Assembly (NCBI RefSeq): GCF_029210485.1
Contig: NZ_JARGET010000025.1
Span: forward strand, 62,001 to 126,000
Source: Hoeflea sp. YIM 152468
Lineage (GTDB): Bacteria > Pseudomonadota > Alphaproteobacteria > Rhizobiales > Rhizobiaceae
DNA length: 64,000 nt
Direction of reading: 5' to 3'
Shown: positions 32,978 to 41,355 of the stretch, piece by piece
Position numbering within the stretch: position 1 is the first letter of the stretch
How the letters are laid out: every line of letters begins with the position of its first letter
Program-made: the position numbers and the translations under genes
The notes under the pieces: generated by a model
Told to the model about the DNA's origin: nothing
What the model saw: the letters and a program-made list of their open reading frames with translations, nothing else
Database searches by the model: none

Positions 32978-33223
32978 TCAGCGCGCGGGTGCCGTTGCGT
33001 TATTCAGCGTGGCGCAGCCCCGGCAGGTGGCCTGAACCGGAAAGCCCACGAGATACTCGTGCCCCCGCGCGAAGCGCAGGTGCATGCGGCCGTCCCGGCA
33101 GACGCCGAGCAGCTTCTCACAGCGCGTGCAGCGCCATTCCGAGTTGGAGGTGGTGGGCTTGGTCTTCGCGGCGCCGGACCAGCTCGTCTGGGCTGCCTGG
33201 CGCGAGGGGAAGGGAGTCGGCAT
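32978..33223 (-). CDS. Com-like zinc-finger protein
   Basis: 81 residues. A disordered Ser/Thr-rich N-terminus (1-28) is followed by a zinc ribbon with ligands C32, C35 (RCTRCEKLLG) and C67, C70 (CRGCATLN). Spacing and the CxxCxxLL...CxxCxxLN pattern match Mu Com, which activates translation of the mom modification gene by binding its mRNA (family knowledge). No mom-like gene is recognised here; the two methyltransferases are candidates for regulation. Confidence 0.7.
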   Translation of the reverse strand: MPTPFPSRQAAQTSWSGAAKTKPTTSNSEWRCTRCEKLLGVCRDGRMHLRFARGHEYLVGFPVQATCRGCATLNNATAPAR

Positions 33224-33307
33224 GAAAGTGCTCCTCTGATGTGGAGCCCTTCCAATAATCAGCGGTTTGTTAGACCGTCCCGCCCGAAACCCTAGATGAA
33301 CTCTAGA

Positions 33308-35503
33308 TCACGCGGTGTCGGTCGCCTCGCCGAGACGCCAATAGCGATTGCTCGAGCCGTGCCGGATGTAAGTCGGATGCGCCTTCGCCCATGCGCCGGA
33401 AGAGAACAGCTGTCTGGGATTGTCAGACCCCATCCCGTCCATCAGGACCTTGGTCAGCCGCTGGCCTGTGCCATCGGTCGCCGCTTCAACAAGGCTTTCG
33501 AAGAGTTGGATCTGGCCCGCGCCGTCAAGCGTTAGCGGATCGAGACCCGGGATGATGAGCGTCGCAGAGCGAGGCGTGTGTCGTACAACTTGGGCGACTT
33601 GCGCGGAGGACGCCAGCGTTCGGTTCGCCTCGAATCGCCGAGCCATTTCCTCCTGGTCCAGATCGCCGAGGCTTCCGTCCTGAAGCAACAGGTCGCGTAG
33701 CGCGATCACGACGTTCGGCCCGAGGAATCGTGGTGGATCATTGGACACGGCGAGTACGAGACCAGGACCCGCCGTATGTCGCGACCGAAGCGCATTCTCG
33801 ACATTCTCGCGGGCTTTCAGATCGGCAAGGCGGCGCGCCAGGTAAAGCGGGACCTTTCGCTCACCCAGTGCAATCGGCCCAAGCGAGACGAGGAACTCGT
33901 TGATGGTTTCGATGTTCCTGATACCGAGAGAGCCAGCTATCGCCTGGTGGATGGTTTCGGCGAGCCATGCTCGATCGATCCCGTACTCGATCGCATTGGT
34001 GTCGAGACGCAATCCGTCCGCCTCCCCAAAGGAACCGGTTTGTCGAACCGTCCCCGGCTCCGGACCCGTTTCCTGCTCAACTTCGACAACCTCATCGTCA
34101 TCCTCGGCGAGCCCAATCACCTGCCGCCCTTTGCGGGCAATCAATCTCGCACTCACCAAGCGGGCTGGATCGACGCCCGCGGAGTTGAAGAATGCACCTG
34201 CAACAGTGTCGCCGGGCAGGTCGTACAGCGACAGAAGAAAGCCGAACCACTGCGCCCGTTCCTGATCGGTGAGCGTCCGCAGGTTCTGCGTAAGACCCCA
34301 GTGTTCGAGCAGTCGGAACCCAAGGTCCCGAAGGAACGGATCGCGCATGCTCTGCACGTCCGAACTGCTGCCATTCGAGATCGAGACCCGGAAGGTTCCC
34401 TTCTTGCCGTCTGATCGACGGGTGTAACCAATTGCGATGGCGATTTTTGTGAAGCCGAAACTCCGGATCAGGGTGGCTGAATTGGCGACGTATTTCCGGA
34501 CAACGTCCTCCATCGTGTCTTCTATGGTCACCTTGATGTTCAGCCGCCGGCCCCACGAGCCGAGGCGCACCTCGGCCTCGACTACCGCCGCCAGCGTGAT
34601 CTCGACATCGTCGAAATCCGGGCGATCCAGATCGAAGGAGGACCTGAAGCGTTCGAGGTTAAACTCTCGGCGGGTCAGCGGCTTGGCCGAAGGCGGGCGC
34701 CCTAGAACGACCTCCGCGAAGACTTTCGAGGTTTTTTCGCGAACCTCGCCGCTGGCTGATGCGACCTCGATTTTCTTCAGCTTGGGCGTGTAGATCAGGA
34801 CAGCCTCGTGTGATGGCCTGTAGTAGTGGACGGTCCAGCCCCCTTCCTCGCGATGATTGTCGATACTTGACAGGGGCCCGGGATGGCGCAGGGCGACCAT
34901 GAAGGACGGCGGGTAGTTGGCGGTCTCGGGCAATTCGAGGACGGACGCGGTGACCTTGCCCTTCAGTCCCAGAGCTTCCTGAACAGCGTCACAGAGCTTC
35001 TCGTCAGGGATTCCCTCTGCGTCGGCAACAGAATCGTGGTCGAAGTCCACCTCGCAGCATGTGTAGTACGTCCGCCGTTCTCGATAGCGCCGCGCGGCAT
35101 AGAAGCTCTGGGCGTCGTGAAAGTGCATCGGGAAGACCGTGCGCATCCAGATGCTCTTGCACAGCAGGTCAGGCTGGGACTCATAATGGTCGTAGTCGAC
35201 ATTCTGCAGCCGTTGCCCCGCAACCGTGTCGAGTGAGGTCGCTCCCTTGTCCTGGCCCATGTCGAGCAGAGCGCCAGCGATGCCCTCAAGTAGCCCGATG
35301 ATTTCCTTGTCCTCCGAACGCAGGTACGCACTCAGCGCGGCCTTGCCTTGATCATCGGTCGTGCCATCAATGATTTCCGGCGGAGCGAGAAGAGTGTCGT
35401 CGGGCCGTTTGAAGCTGGCGAGAAACTGCCGGACCAGCGCAGCTGGGGCGCCCTGAAGGATACTCCCGAGGTTCGGTCCGAATTCGCTCTTCCTCCGCGC
35501 CAT
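33308..35503 (-). CDS. Unrecognised 731-residue protein (orphan accessory gene)
   Basis: 731 residues; the ATG is preceded by GAGGTGAG. I do not recognise the family. No Walker A, HNH, PLD, Toll/interleukin-1 receptor or membrane segments are visible. Notable features: an N-terminal helical region, a Cys/His/Asp-rich patch (FPMHFHDAQSF, YYTCCEVDFDHDSV), a central beta-rich region (about 200-400), and an acidic loop (AEDDDEVVEVEQETG). It stands alone on the minus strand between the prophage early genes and the recombinase cassette, at a spot where phages often carry cargo genes. A defence or lysogenic-conversion role is possible but unproven. Confidence 0.7.
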   Translation of the reverse strand: MARRKSEFGPNLGSILQGAPAALVRQFLASFKRPDDTLLAPPEIIDGTTDDQGKAALSAYLRSEDKEIIGLLEGIAGALLDMGQDKGATSLDTVAGQRLQNVDYDHYESQPDLLCKSIWMRTVFPMHFHDAQSFYAARRYRERRTYYTCCEVDFDHDSVADAEGIPDEKLCDAVQEALGLKGKVTASVLELPETANYPPSFMVALRHPGPLSSIDNHREEGGWTVHYYRPSHEAVLIYTPKLKKIEVASASGEVREKTSKVFAEVVLGRPPSAKPLTRREFNLERFRSSFDLDRPDFDDVEITLAAVVEAEVRLGSWGRRLNIKVTIEDTMEDVVRKYVANSATLIRSFGFTKIAIAIGYTRRSDGKKGTFRVSISNGSSSDVQSMRDPFLRDLGFRLLEHWGLTQNLRTLTDQERAQWFGFLLSLYDLPGDTVAGAFFNSAGVDPARLVSARLIARKGRQVIGLAEDDDEVVEVEQETGPEPGTVRQTGSFGEADGLRLDTNAIEYGIDRAWLAETIHQAIAGSLGIRNIETINEFLVSLGPIALGERKVPLYLARRLADLKARENVENALRSRHTAGPGLVLAVSNDPPRFLGPNVVIALRDLLLQDGSLGDLDQEEMARRFEANRTLASSAQVAQVVRHTPRSATLIIPGLDPLTLDGAGQIQLFESLVEAATDGTGQRLTKVLMDGMGSDNPRQLFSSGAWAKAHPTYIRHGSSNRYWRLGEATDTA

Positions 35504-35625
35504 GAACTCACCTCAATGAACAACTGCTCTCGATTGATTCAACCCACGATAATCATGGACATATCCGTGATCGGCAACCCCTGATGTTCTCTCCCTGTTC
35601 GCATTTCTGCATTCCGTTCTTCTGA

Positions 35626-35657
35626 GATGTCCCGTCCCGGGCGGCCGGGTGGCTTTT
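35626..35657 (+). repeat. 32-bp leader repeat, copy C
   Basis: Plus strand: GATGTCCCGTCCCGGG, then a variable middle, ending GGTGGCTTTT. It lies 38 nt before the ATG at 35695. CCCGG-gcgg-CCGGG can form a 5-bp stem just before the U-tract. Same end sequences as copies A and B, opposite strand. Confidence 0.6.
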
Positions 35658-35694
35658 GATCGGTAACAGCACCACCGATCACGGCTACCAAGAC

Positions 35695-35898
35695 ATGAAA
35701 CGACCCAATCCGCTCCCGCCCGACCAGATGACCGCCGCCGAGCGCCGCGCCGAGCTGTGCGGCCTGCTGGCACTCGGGCTGCTTCGGTTGCGGATGCGGG
35801 AGACGGGCGAAGTATCTGACGATACTGGAGAACGTTGCCTACACTATCCGCCCGACCGATGCCGTCATGCAACTCCAACTCGCCGGAGAAATGCATGA
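35695..35898 (+). CDS. Small protein of the DUF2924-recombinase cassette
   Basis: 67 residues from the ATG at 35695: PLPPDQMTAAERRAELCGL, then LALGLLRLRMRETG, ending in a basic tail. Small proteins of this pattern regularly precede DUF2924 genes in alphaproteobacteria (family knowledge). It overlaps the DUF2924 start as ATGA. Probably an accessory factor for the recombinase. Confidence 0.65.
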   Translation: MKRPNPLPPDQMTAAERRAELCGLLALGLLRLRMRETGEVSDDTGERCLHYPPDRCRHATPTRRRNA

Positions 35899-36350
35899 AC
35901 AAGCCCGATCCCATCCCCGCGCGCCTGGCCGCGCTCAAGAGCACGCCGACACCCGACCTGAAGCAACAGTGGCGCGACCTGTTCGACAGCGAGCCGCCAC
36001 CATTCAACCGCCGCTACCTCGAGTCCCGCCTGGCTTACCGCATCCAGGAACTCGCCTACGGCGGGCTGAAGCCCGAAACGATCCGGCGCTTGGAGCGGCT
36101 GGGCGAGGAACTGGACGGCGGCGACAAGAGGAAGCGCGGCATCCGCGCCGATCGCGACCGCCCCATCACCGGTACGCGCCTTCTGCGCGAATGGCAGGAC
36201 GTCGAACAGGTCGTCACCGTCACCGCCGACGGGTTCGAATGGCAGGGGCGGCCCTACAAGTCGCTGTCCGCCATCGCCCGCGCCATCACCGGCACGCGCT
36301 GGAACGGTTGGGTCTTCTTCGGCCTCAAGAACCACAGGGGGCGGCCATGA
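35895..36350 (+). CDS. DUF2924 domain protein
   Basis: 151 residues. It has the family pattern: LESRLAYRIQELAYGGLKPE, GTRLLREWQ, then TVTADGFEWQGRPYKSLSAI and ARAITGTRWNGWVFFGL. DUF2924 genes are nearly always next to a large serine recombinase and are thought to assist it. ATGA overlaps on both sides show one transcript. Confidence 0.88.
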   Translation: MNKPDPIPARLAALKSTPTPDLKQQWRDLFDSEPPPFNRRYLESRLAYRIQELAYGGLKPETIRRLERLGEELDGGDKRKRGIRADRDRPITGTRLLREWQDVEQVVTVTADGFEWQGRPYKSLSAIARAITGTRWNGWVFFGLKNHRGRP

Positions 36351-37669
36351 CGAAGCCGCCCGAGAAGTCGAAGGTCGTCCGCAAGCTGCGGTGCGCGGTC
36401 TACACACGCAAATCCTCCGAGGAAGGGCTGGAGCAGGAGTTCAACAGCCTCCACGCCCAGCGAGAGGCCTGCGAGGCGTACATCGCTAGTCAGCGGTCGG
36501 AAGGCTGGGTGCTGGTCCGCGATCAGTATGACGACGGCGGCATCTCGGGCGGCACGCTGGACCGGCCCGGCCTGAAGCGGCTGCTGGAGGACATCGAGGA
36601 CGGGCTGGTCGACGTGGTCGTCGTCTACAAGATCGACCGCCTCAGCCGCTCGCTCGCCGACTTCGCCAAGCTGGTCGAGGTGTTCGACCGGAACGGCGTG
36701 ACGTTCGTCTCGGTCACACAGTCGTTCAACACCACCACCTCCATGGGGCGACTGACGCTGAACATCCTGCTTTCCTTCGCCCAGTTCGAGCGCGAGGTGA
36801 CGGCCGAGAGGATCCGCGACAAGGTCGCCGCCAGCCGAAAGAAGGGCATGTGGATGGGCGGGGTGCCGCCCTACGGCTATCGCGTCGAGAACCGGAAGCT
36901 GGTGGTCGACGAAGACGCCACCGCACATGTCCGCTGGATCTTCGAGCGCTTCCTCGAGATCGGGTCGTGCACCGAACTGGCGCGGGAGGTCGGCACGCGC
37001 GGCATCCGGACGCCGCGCGGGAACAGGATCGACAAGAAATACATCTATCGGATGCTCTCGAACCGCGCTTACATCGGCGAAGCGGTCCATAAGGGCGACA
37101 GCTATCCCGGCGAACACGACGCGATCATCGACCGCGAGATTTGGGACCGTGTCCATGCGATCCTGCAGGAGAGCCCGCGCAAGCGCGCGGCCCGCACCCG
37201 CGCCGACACGCCTGCGCTGCTGAAAGGTCTGCTCTACGGCCCCGACGGGGCGGCCTTCTCGCCGACGCACACGCGCAAGAAGGGCAAGCTATATCGATAC
37301 TACGTGAGCCAGACGGTGCTGAAACATGGCGCCGGATCATGCCCGGTCGGCCGCGTGCCGGCAGGCGAGATCGAGGCGGCCGTCATCGACCAGCTCCGGA
37401 CCGTGTTTCGCCAACCCGAAATCGTAGCGGGCATATGGAAAGCGGCACGCCCCCATGCCGACGACATCACCGAAGCCGACGCCGGAGCGGCCCTGCAGCA
37501 GATCGACCCGCTGTGGGACGAACTGTTCCCCGCCGAGCAGGCCCGCATCGCGGCGCTTGTGATCGAACGGATTGACCTTGCTATTGACGGGCTGAATGTT
37601 CGCATTCGCATGGATGGTCTGACCGCGCTAGCGCAGGAATTGATGACAGATATTGGGGCGGCAGCATGA
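36347..37669 (+). CDS. Large serine recombinase
   Basis: 440 residues. The N-terminal resolvase domain starts AVYTRKSSEEGLEQEFNSL, with the nucleophile Ser in RKSS, and has YKIDRLSRSLADF and the E-helix region EREVTAERIRDK. A recombinase domain (GVPPYGYRVENRKL) and a zinc-ribbon region follow, with only two obvious cysteines retained. The length is short for the class. It probably integrates and excises the prophage or the smaller cassette. No att site could be fixed. Confidence 0.92.
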   Translation: MTKPPEKSKVVRKLRCAVYTRKSSEEGLEQEFNSLHAQREACEAYIASQRSEGWVLVRDQYDDGGISGGTLDRPGLKRLLEDIEDGLVDVVVVYKIDRLSRSLADFAKLVEVFDRNGVTFVSVTQSFNTTTSMGRLTLNILLSFAQFEREVTAERIRDKVAASRKKGMWMGGVPPYGYRVENRKLVVDEDATAHVRWIFERFLEIGSCTELAREVGTRGIRTPRGNRIDKKYIYRMLSNRAYIGEAVHKGDSYPGEHDAIIDREIWDRVHAILQESPRKRAARTRADTPALLKGLLYGPDGAAFSPTHTRKKGKLYRYYVSQTVLKHGAGSCPVGRVPAGEIEAAVIDQLRTVFRQPEIVAGIWKAARPHADDITEADAGAALQQIDPLWDELFPAEQARIAALVIERIDLAIDGLNVRIRMDGLTALAQELMTDIGAAA

Positions 37670-38070
37670 CCCGCGCGAAGTCAGTGCCGGAAACTGTGAC
37701 CCTGCACGTCCCGTTCCGCGCCGTGCAGCGCGGTGGGCGCAAGGAGATGCAGATGCCGGACGGTGCTGTTCAGCCGCGCCGGACAGATAGCGCCCTCGTC
37801 AAGGCGCTGGCTCGTGCGTTCCGCTGGAAGCGGATGCTGGAGTCGGGCGAGTTTGCCACTATCGCAGAATTAGCGGAACGCGAGCGTATTGCCCCTTCCT
37901 ACATGACCCGCGTCCTGCGTCTCAGCCTGCTGGCACCGGATATCGTCGAGGCGGTTCTCGATGGCACGCAGTTCGCAGACCTGAACCTAAAGACCGCAAT
38001 GCAGCACTTTCCCGGCGAATGGACGGCGCAGGTTTCCAAATTCAATGGACGCGACGCACTGGAGTCCTGA
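37666..38070 (+). CDS. HTH protein of the recombinase cassette
   Basis: 134 residues; ATGA overlap with the recombinase. Residues about 65-95 form an HTH (ATIAELAERERIAPSYMTRV), followed by LRLSLLAPDIVEAVLDG. This protein regularly follows the recombinase in such cassettes. It may regulate or direct recombination (inference). Confidence 0.75.
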   Translation: MTRAKSVPETVTLHVPFRAVQRGGRKEMQMPDGAVQPRRTDSALVKALARAFRWKRMLESGEFATIAELAERERIAPSYMTRVLRLSLLAPDIVEAVLDGTQFADLNLKTAMQHFPGEWTAQVSKFNGRDALES

Positions 38071-38375
38071 CTTTTGTTGCACCCGGCGCCGGGCCGCGAG
38101 GCATGCGAGAGCGGTATCGCGGCGCGGAGATAAGCGTCAAAGCGCGCGCAGGCAGCATCGACTGGACCGTGGGCAGAGCTAGAGGACTTGGGCGGTGACG
38201 CGGCTCAGGTGCCCGAACATCGAAGACAGCGACAAAACCTGAATACAATGAGCGGCACGCCCAAAGCCAGCCCGATCTCATCAGAACTCTGAAATTTCTT
38301 GGAATTCCCGCCTTGCAGGAATCCGCAAATTTCCATAGAAATCTCAAAAAGGATGATTTTGGGAAAGAACTTCAC
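38071..38375. other. Gene-free junction between recombinase cassette and RM operon
   Basis: No supported gene in 305 nt. Base composition changes here from G+C-rich to noticeably more A+T-rich, so it is a likely cassette boundary. It ends with the promoter listed next. Confidence 0.5.
38313..38341 (+). promoter_or_regulatory. Putative promoter of the type I RM operon
   Basis: TTGCAG (38313-38318), 17 nt, TAGAAA (38336-38341), in an AT-rich stretch 35 nt before the HTH gene. Nearby GGAATTCC-type short dyads could be an operator for that HTH protein. Confidence 0.4.
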
Positions 38376-38567
38376 ATGGCAACCGACATCATGACCATTG
38401 ATGAAGTCGCCGACTATCTCAGGATCAACAAGAAAACCGCTTACCGCCTTGCGGCCGACAGCAAGCTGCCCGGCTTCAAGGTTGGCGGCACCTGGCGGTT
38501 TCGGCGCGTGGATATTGAGGACTGGATCGAGCGTGAAGCCAGCCCGAAGAAGGACAAAAAGAGATGA
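38376..38567 (+). CDS. Excisionase-family HTH protein at head of RM operon
   Basis: 63 residues from the ATG at 38376 (an upstream start adds 21 residues but lacks a ribosome-binding site). It has the HTH_17 pattern: [20 protein letters not shown], then [19 protein letters not shown]. It overlaps hsdM as ATGA. A controller of RM expression is the likely role; excisionase-like activity cannot be excluded. Confidence 0.8.
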   Translation: MATDIMTIDEVADYLRINKKTAYRLAADSKLPGFKVGGTWRFRRVDIEDWIEREASPKKDKKR

Positions 38568-40111
38568 CCGGCCAGGAACAACGCGCGGCGCTACAACGGA
38601 AAATCTGGGACATCGCGAACGATGTGCGCGGCTCGGTCGATGGCTGGGACTTCAAGCAATATGTCCTCGGCACGCTCTTTTACCGCTTTATCAGCGAGAA
38701 TTTCGCTGCATATATCGAGGCGGATGACGAGAGCATCAACTACGCTGGTCTTCCCGACGATGTCATCACCGATGACATCAAGGATGACGCGATCAAAACC
38801 AAGGGCTATTTCATCTATCCCAGCCAGCTCTTTGCCAATGTCGCCAAGGACGCCAACACGAATGACAGCCTGAACACCGGTCTGGCGCAGATCTTCGCGG
38901 CGATCGAGTCCTCCGCCAACGGCTACCCCTCCGAGCAGGACATCAGAGGTCTCTTCGCGGACTTCGACACGACCAGCACGCGCCTTGGCAATACGGTGAC
39001 GGAGAAGAACAGCCGCTTGGCGAAAGTGCTGAAACGTGTTGCGGAATTGGATTTCGGAGACTTCAACAATAGTCAGATTGATCTTTTCGGCGACGCCTAT
39101 GAATTCCTGATCTCGAACTACGCCGCCAATGCGGGCAAATCCGGCGGGGAATTTTTCACCCCGCAACATGTCTCGAAGCTTATCGCCCAGCTCGCCATGC
39201 ATGGGCAGGAAAAGGTCAACAAGATTTACGACCCCGCCTGCGGCTCTGGCTCCCTGCTGCTGCAAGCCAAGAAGCACTTTGACGCGCACATCATAGAAGA
39301 AGGTTTTTTCGGCCAAGAGATCAATCATACAACCTACAACCTCGCCCGCATGAACATGTTCCTGCACAACATCAATTACGACAAGTTCAACATCCAGCGC
39401 GGCGATACGCTCACCCAGCCGCATTTCCAGGACGACAAGCCCTTTGATGCCATCGTTTCCAACCCGCCCTATTCGGTGAAGTGGATCGGTTCGGACGATC
39501 CGACCCTGATCAATGATGATCGCTTTGCTCCGGCGGGCGTGCTCGCGCCCAAATCCAAGGCCGATTTCGCCTTTGTGCTGCACGCGCTGAGTTACTTGTC
39601 GGCCAAGGGCCGCGCGGCGATTGTGTGTTTTCCAGGCATTTTCTATCGCGACGGGGCAGAGAAGAAGATCAGGCAGTATCTGGTCGACAACAATTATGTT
39701 GAGACAGTGATCGCGCTCGCCTCCAATCTCTTCTACGGCACGACCATTGCAGTTACGATCCTGGTGCTGGCCAAGAACAAGACCGACACGACCATCCAGT
39801 TCATCGACGCGACCGGCGAAGACTTCTTCAAGAAGGCCACCAACACCAATCTGATGACGGATGATCACATCGCGCGAGTGATGGACATCTTCGATGCGAA
39901 GGAAGACGTGCCACATGTCGCCGCCTCAGTGCCCTATGGAACCATTGTGGAGCGGGGCTATAACCTCTCCGTCAGCTCCTATGTCGAGCCGCGCGACACG
40001 CGTGAGATCGTCAATATTGAAGAGCTGAATGATCAGATCCGCACCACTGTGGAACGGATCAATCAGCTGCGCGCCGACATCGACGCCATCATTGCGGAGA
40101 TCAACGCATGA
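38564..40111 (+). CDS. hsdM: Type I restriction-modification DNA methyltransferase subunit
   Basis: 515 residues. N-terminal HsdM helical domain (about 5-150), SAM-binding DPACGSGS (223-230) and the catalytic NPPY (300-303) of N6-adenine methylases. It modifies the recognition site with HsdS and forms the complete enzyme with HsdR. Overlaps hsdS by 4 nt. The Glu/Ile-rich C-terminus ([20 protein letters not shown]) is the usual coiled contact with HsdS. Base composition is lower in G+C than the flanks, suggesting transfer. Confidence 0.95.
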   Translation: MTGQEQRAALQRKIWDIANDVRGSVDGWDFKQYVLGTLFYRFISENFAAYIEADDESINYAGLPDDVITDDIKDDAIKTKGYFIYPSQLFANVAKDANTNDSLNTGLAQIFAAIESSANGYPSEQDIRGLFADFDTTSTRLGNTVTEKNSRLAKVLKRVAELDFGDFNNSQIDLFGDAYEFLISNYAANAGKSGGEFFTPQHVSKLIAQLAMHGQEKVNKIYDPACGSGSLLLQAKKHFDAHIIEEGFFGQEINHTTYNLARMNMFLHNINYDKFNIQRGDTLTQPHFQDDKPFDAIVSNPPYSVKWIGSDDPTLINDDRFAPAGVLAPKSKADFAFVLHALSYLSAKGRAAIVCFPGIFYRDGAEKKIRQYLVDNNYVETVIALASNLFYGTTIAVTILVLAKNKTDTTIQFIDATGEDFFKKATNTNLMTDDHIARVMDIFDAKEDVPHVAASVPYGTIVERGYNLSVSSYVEPRDTREIVNIEELNDQIRTTVERINQLRADIDAIIAEINA

Positions 40112-41355
40112 GCGCGGCGGGTTTTCTGGAGAAGCTACTGGGCGACGCTGAGGTTGAGTGGGTGCCTCTGGGGGACGTCACTCAACCAACAGCGAACATC
40201 AAATGGTCTGAAGCCGACGGCGTTTACCGATATATCGATCTCACGTCCGTCGACATCAAAGCCAAACGCGTTACCGAGGCAAGCGAGATTACAGCCGAGA
40301 CGGCGCCAAGCAGAGCGCAGAAACTCGTTGAAGAAAATGACGTCATTTTCGCCACGACGCGCCCCGCGCAACAGCGATACTGCCTCATCGACCCGGAACT
40401 GGCCGGAAACGTCGCCAGCACGGGTTACTGCGTGCTCAGAGCAAAGCATAATCAGGTTCTACCCAAGTGGATTTTGCACTGGCTTAGTACAACAGAGTTC
40501 AAGAATTACGTCGAAGAGAACCAGAGTGGCGCTGCATACCCTGCGATCTCAGACGGCAAGGTAAAGTCGTTTGAAATCCCCATCCCATGCCCGGATGATC
40601 CGGTGAGGTCGCTGGCAATACAGAGGGAGATTGTCCGGATACTCGACAGCTTCAACGAGCTTACCGCCGAGCTTACCGCCGAGCTTACCGCCCGCAAAAA
40701 GCAATACAACCACTACCGCGACCGGCTTCTAAGCCACCCTTCTGGGAAAATGGCATGGAAGCCTCTTGGCTGGGTTGGTGAAGTACGCATGTGCAAACGA
40801 GTGATGAAGAACCAAACATCAGAGGCGGGAGACATCCCGTTCTTCAAAATCGGGACGTTTGGTCGAGAGCCAAATGCCTTTATTTCCAGAAAGCTATTCG
40901 AGGAGTTCAGAAAAAAATATAATTATCCAAAGATTGGCGACGTTTTGATATCTGCCAGCGGTACAATCGGTCGAGCAGTGATATTTGATGGTGAAGAGGC
41001 ATATTTCCAAGACAGCAACATTGTTTGGCTCGAAAATGATGAGAGCAAGGTTCTGAACAAGTACCTTTTCTACTTCTACCAGATCGCAAAATGGCACGTT
41101 TCAGATGGTGGTGTGATCAAGCGTCTATACAATGACAACATCAAAAAGACATTGATTGCTGTACCGTATCCCGACGACCCCGAAAAATCGCTTGAAGAAC
41201 AGGCCCGCATTGTCGCAATCCTCGACACGTTCGACACGCTGACGACTTCGATCAGCGAAGGCCTGCCCCGCGAAATCGAGCTGCGTGAAAAGCAATATGC
41301 TTATTACCGCGATCAGCTGCTGAGCTTTCCCAAGCCTGATGCAGAGGCGGCGTAA
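40108..41355 (+). CDS. hsdS: Type I restriction-modification specificity subunit
   Basis: 415 residues with two target-recognition domains (about 15-170 and 215-370), each followed by a conserved helical spacer (ending [13 protein letters not shown] and [14 protein letters not shown]). The first spacer contains three consecutive TAEL-type repeats, as in the type IC enzyme EcoR124. The second recognition domain is strikingly A+T-rich, suggesting domain exchange. The stop abuts the prrC start directly. Target sequence cannot be predicted. Confidence 0.93.
   Translation: MSAAGFLEKLLGDAEVEWVPLGDVTQPTANIKWSEADGVYRYIDLTSVDIKAKRVTEASEITAETAPSRAQKLVEENDVIFATTRPAQQRYCLIDPELAGNVASTGYCVLRAKHNQVLPKWILHWLSTTEFKNYVEENQSGAAYPAISDGKVKSFEIPIPCPDDPVRSLAIQREIVRILDSFNELTAELTAELTARKKQYNHYRDRLLSHPSGKMAWKPLGWVGEVRMCKRVMKNQTSEAGDIPFFKIGTFGREPNAFISRKLFEEFRKKYNYPKIGDVLISASGTIGRAVIFDGEEAYFQDSNIVWLENDESKVLNKYLFYFYQIAKWHVSDGGVIKRLYNDNIKKTLIAVPYPDDPEKSLEEQARIVAILDTFDTLTTSISEGLPREIELREKQYAYYRDQLLSFPKPDAEAA
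40657..40692 (+). repeat. Three tandem 12-bp repeats in hsdS (TAEL repeat)
   Basis: GAGCTTACCGCC occurs three times without mismatch and encodes Glu-Leu-Thr-Ala each time. In EcoR124 two versus three such repeats change the spacer of the recognition sequence by one base (established knowledge). Perfect copies favour slippage. Confidence 0.9.

Noticed and set aside
1-38070. Bona fide gene transfer agent cluster
   Set aside because: Only the tail-tip genes resemble a GTA. Its own replication, recombination and methylation genes, the gpA-type terminase and the lambda-like head order point to a prophage.
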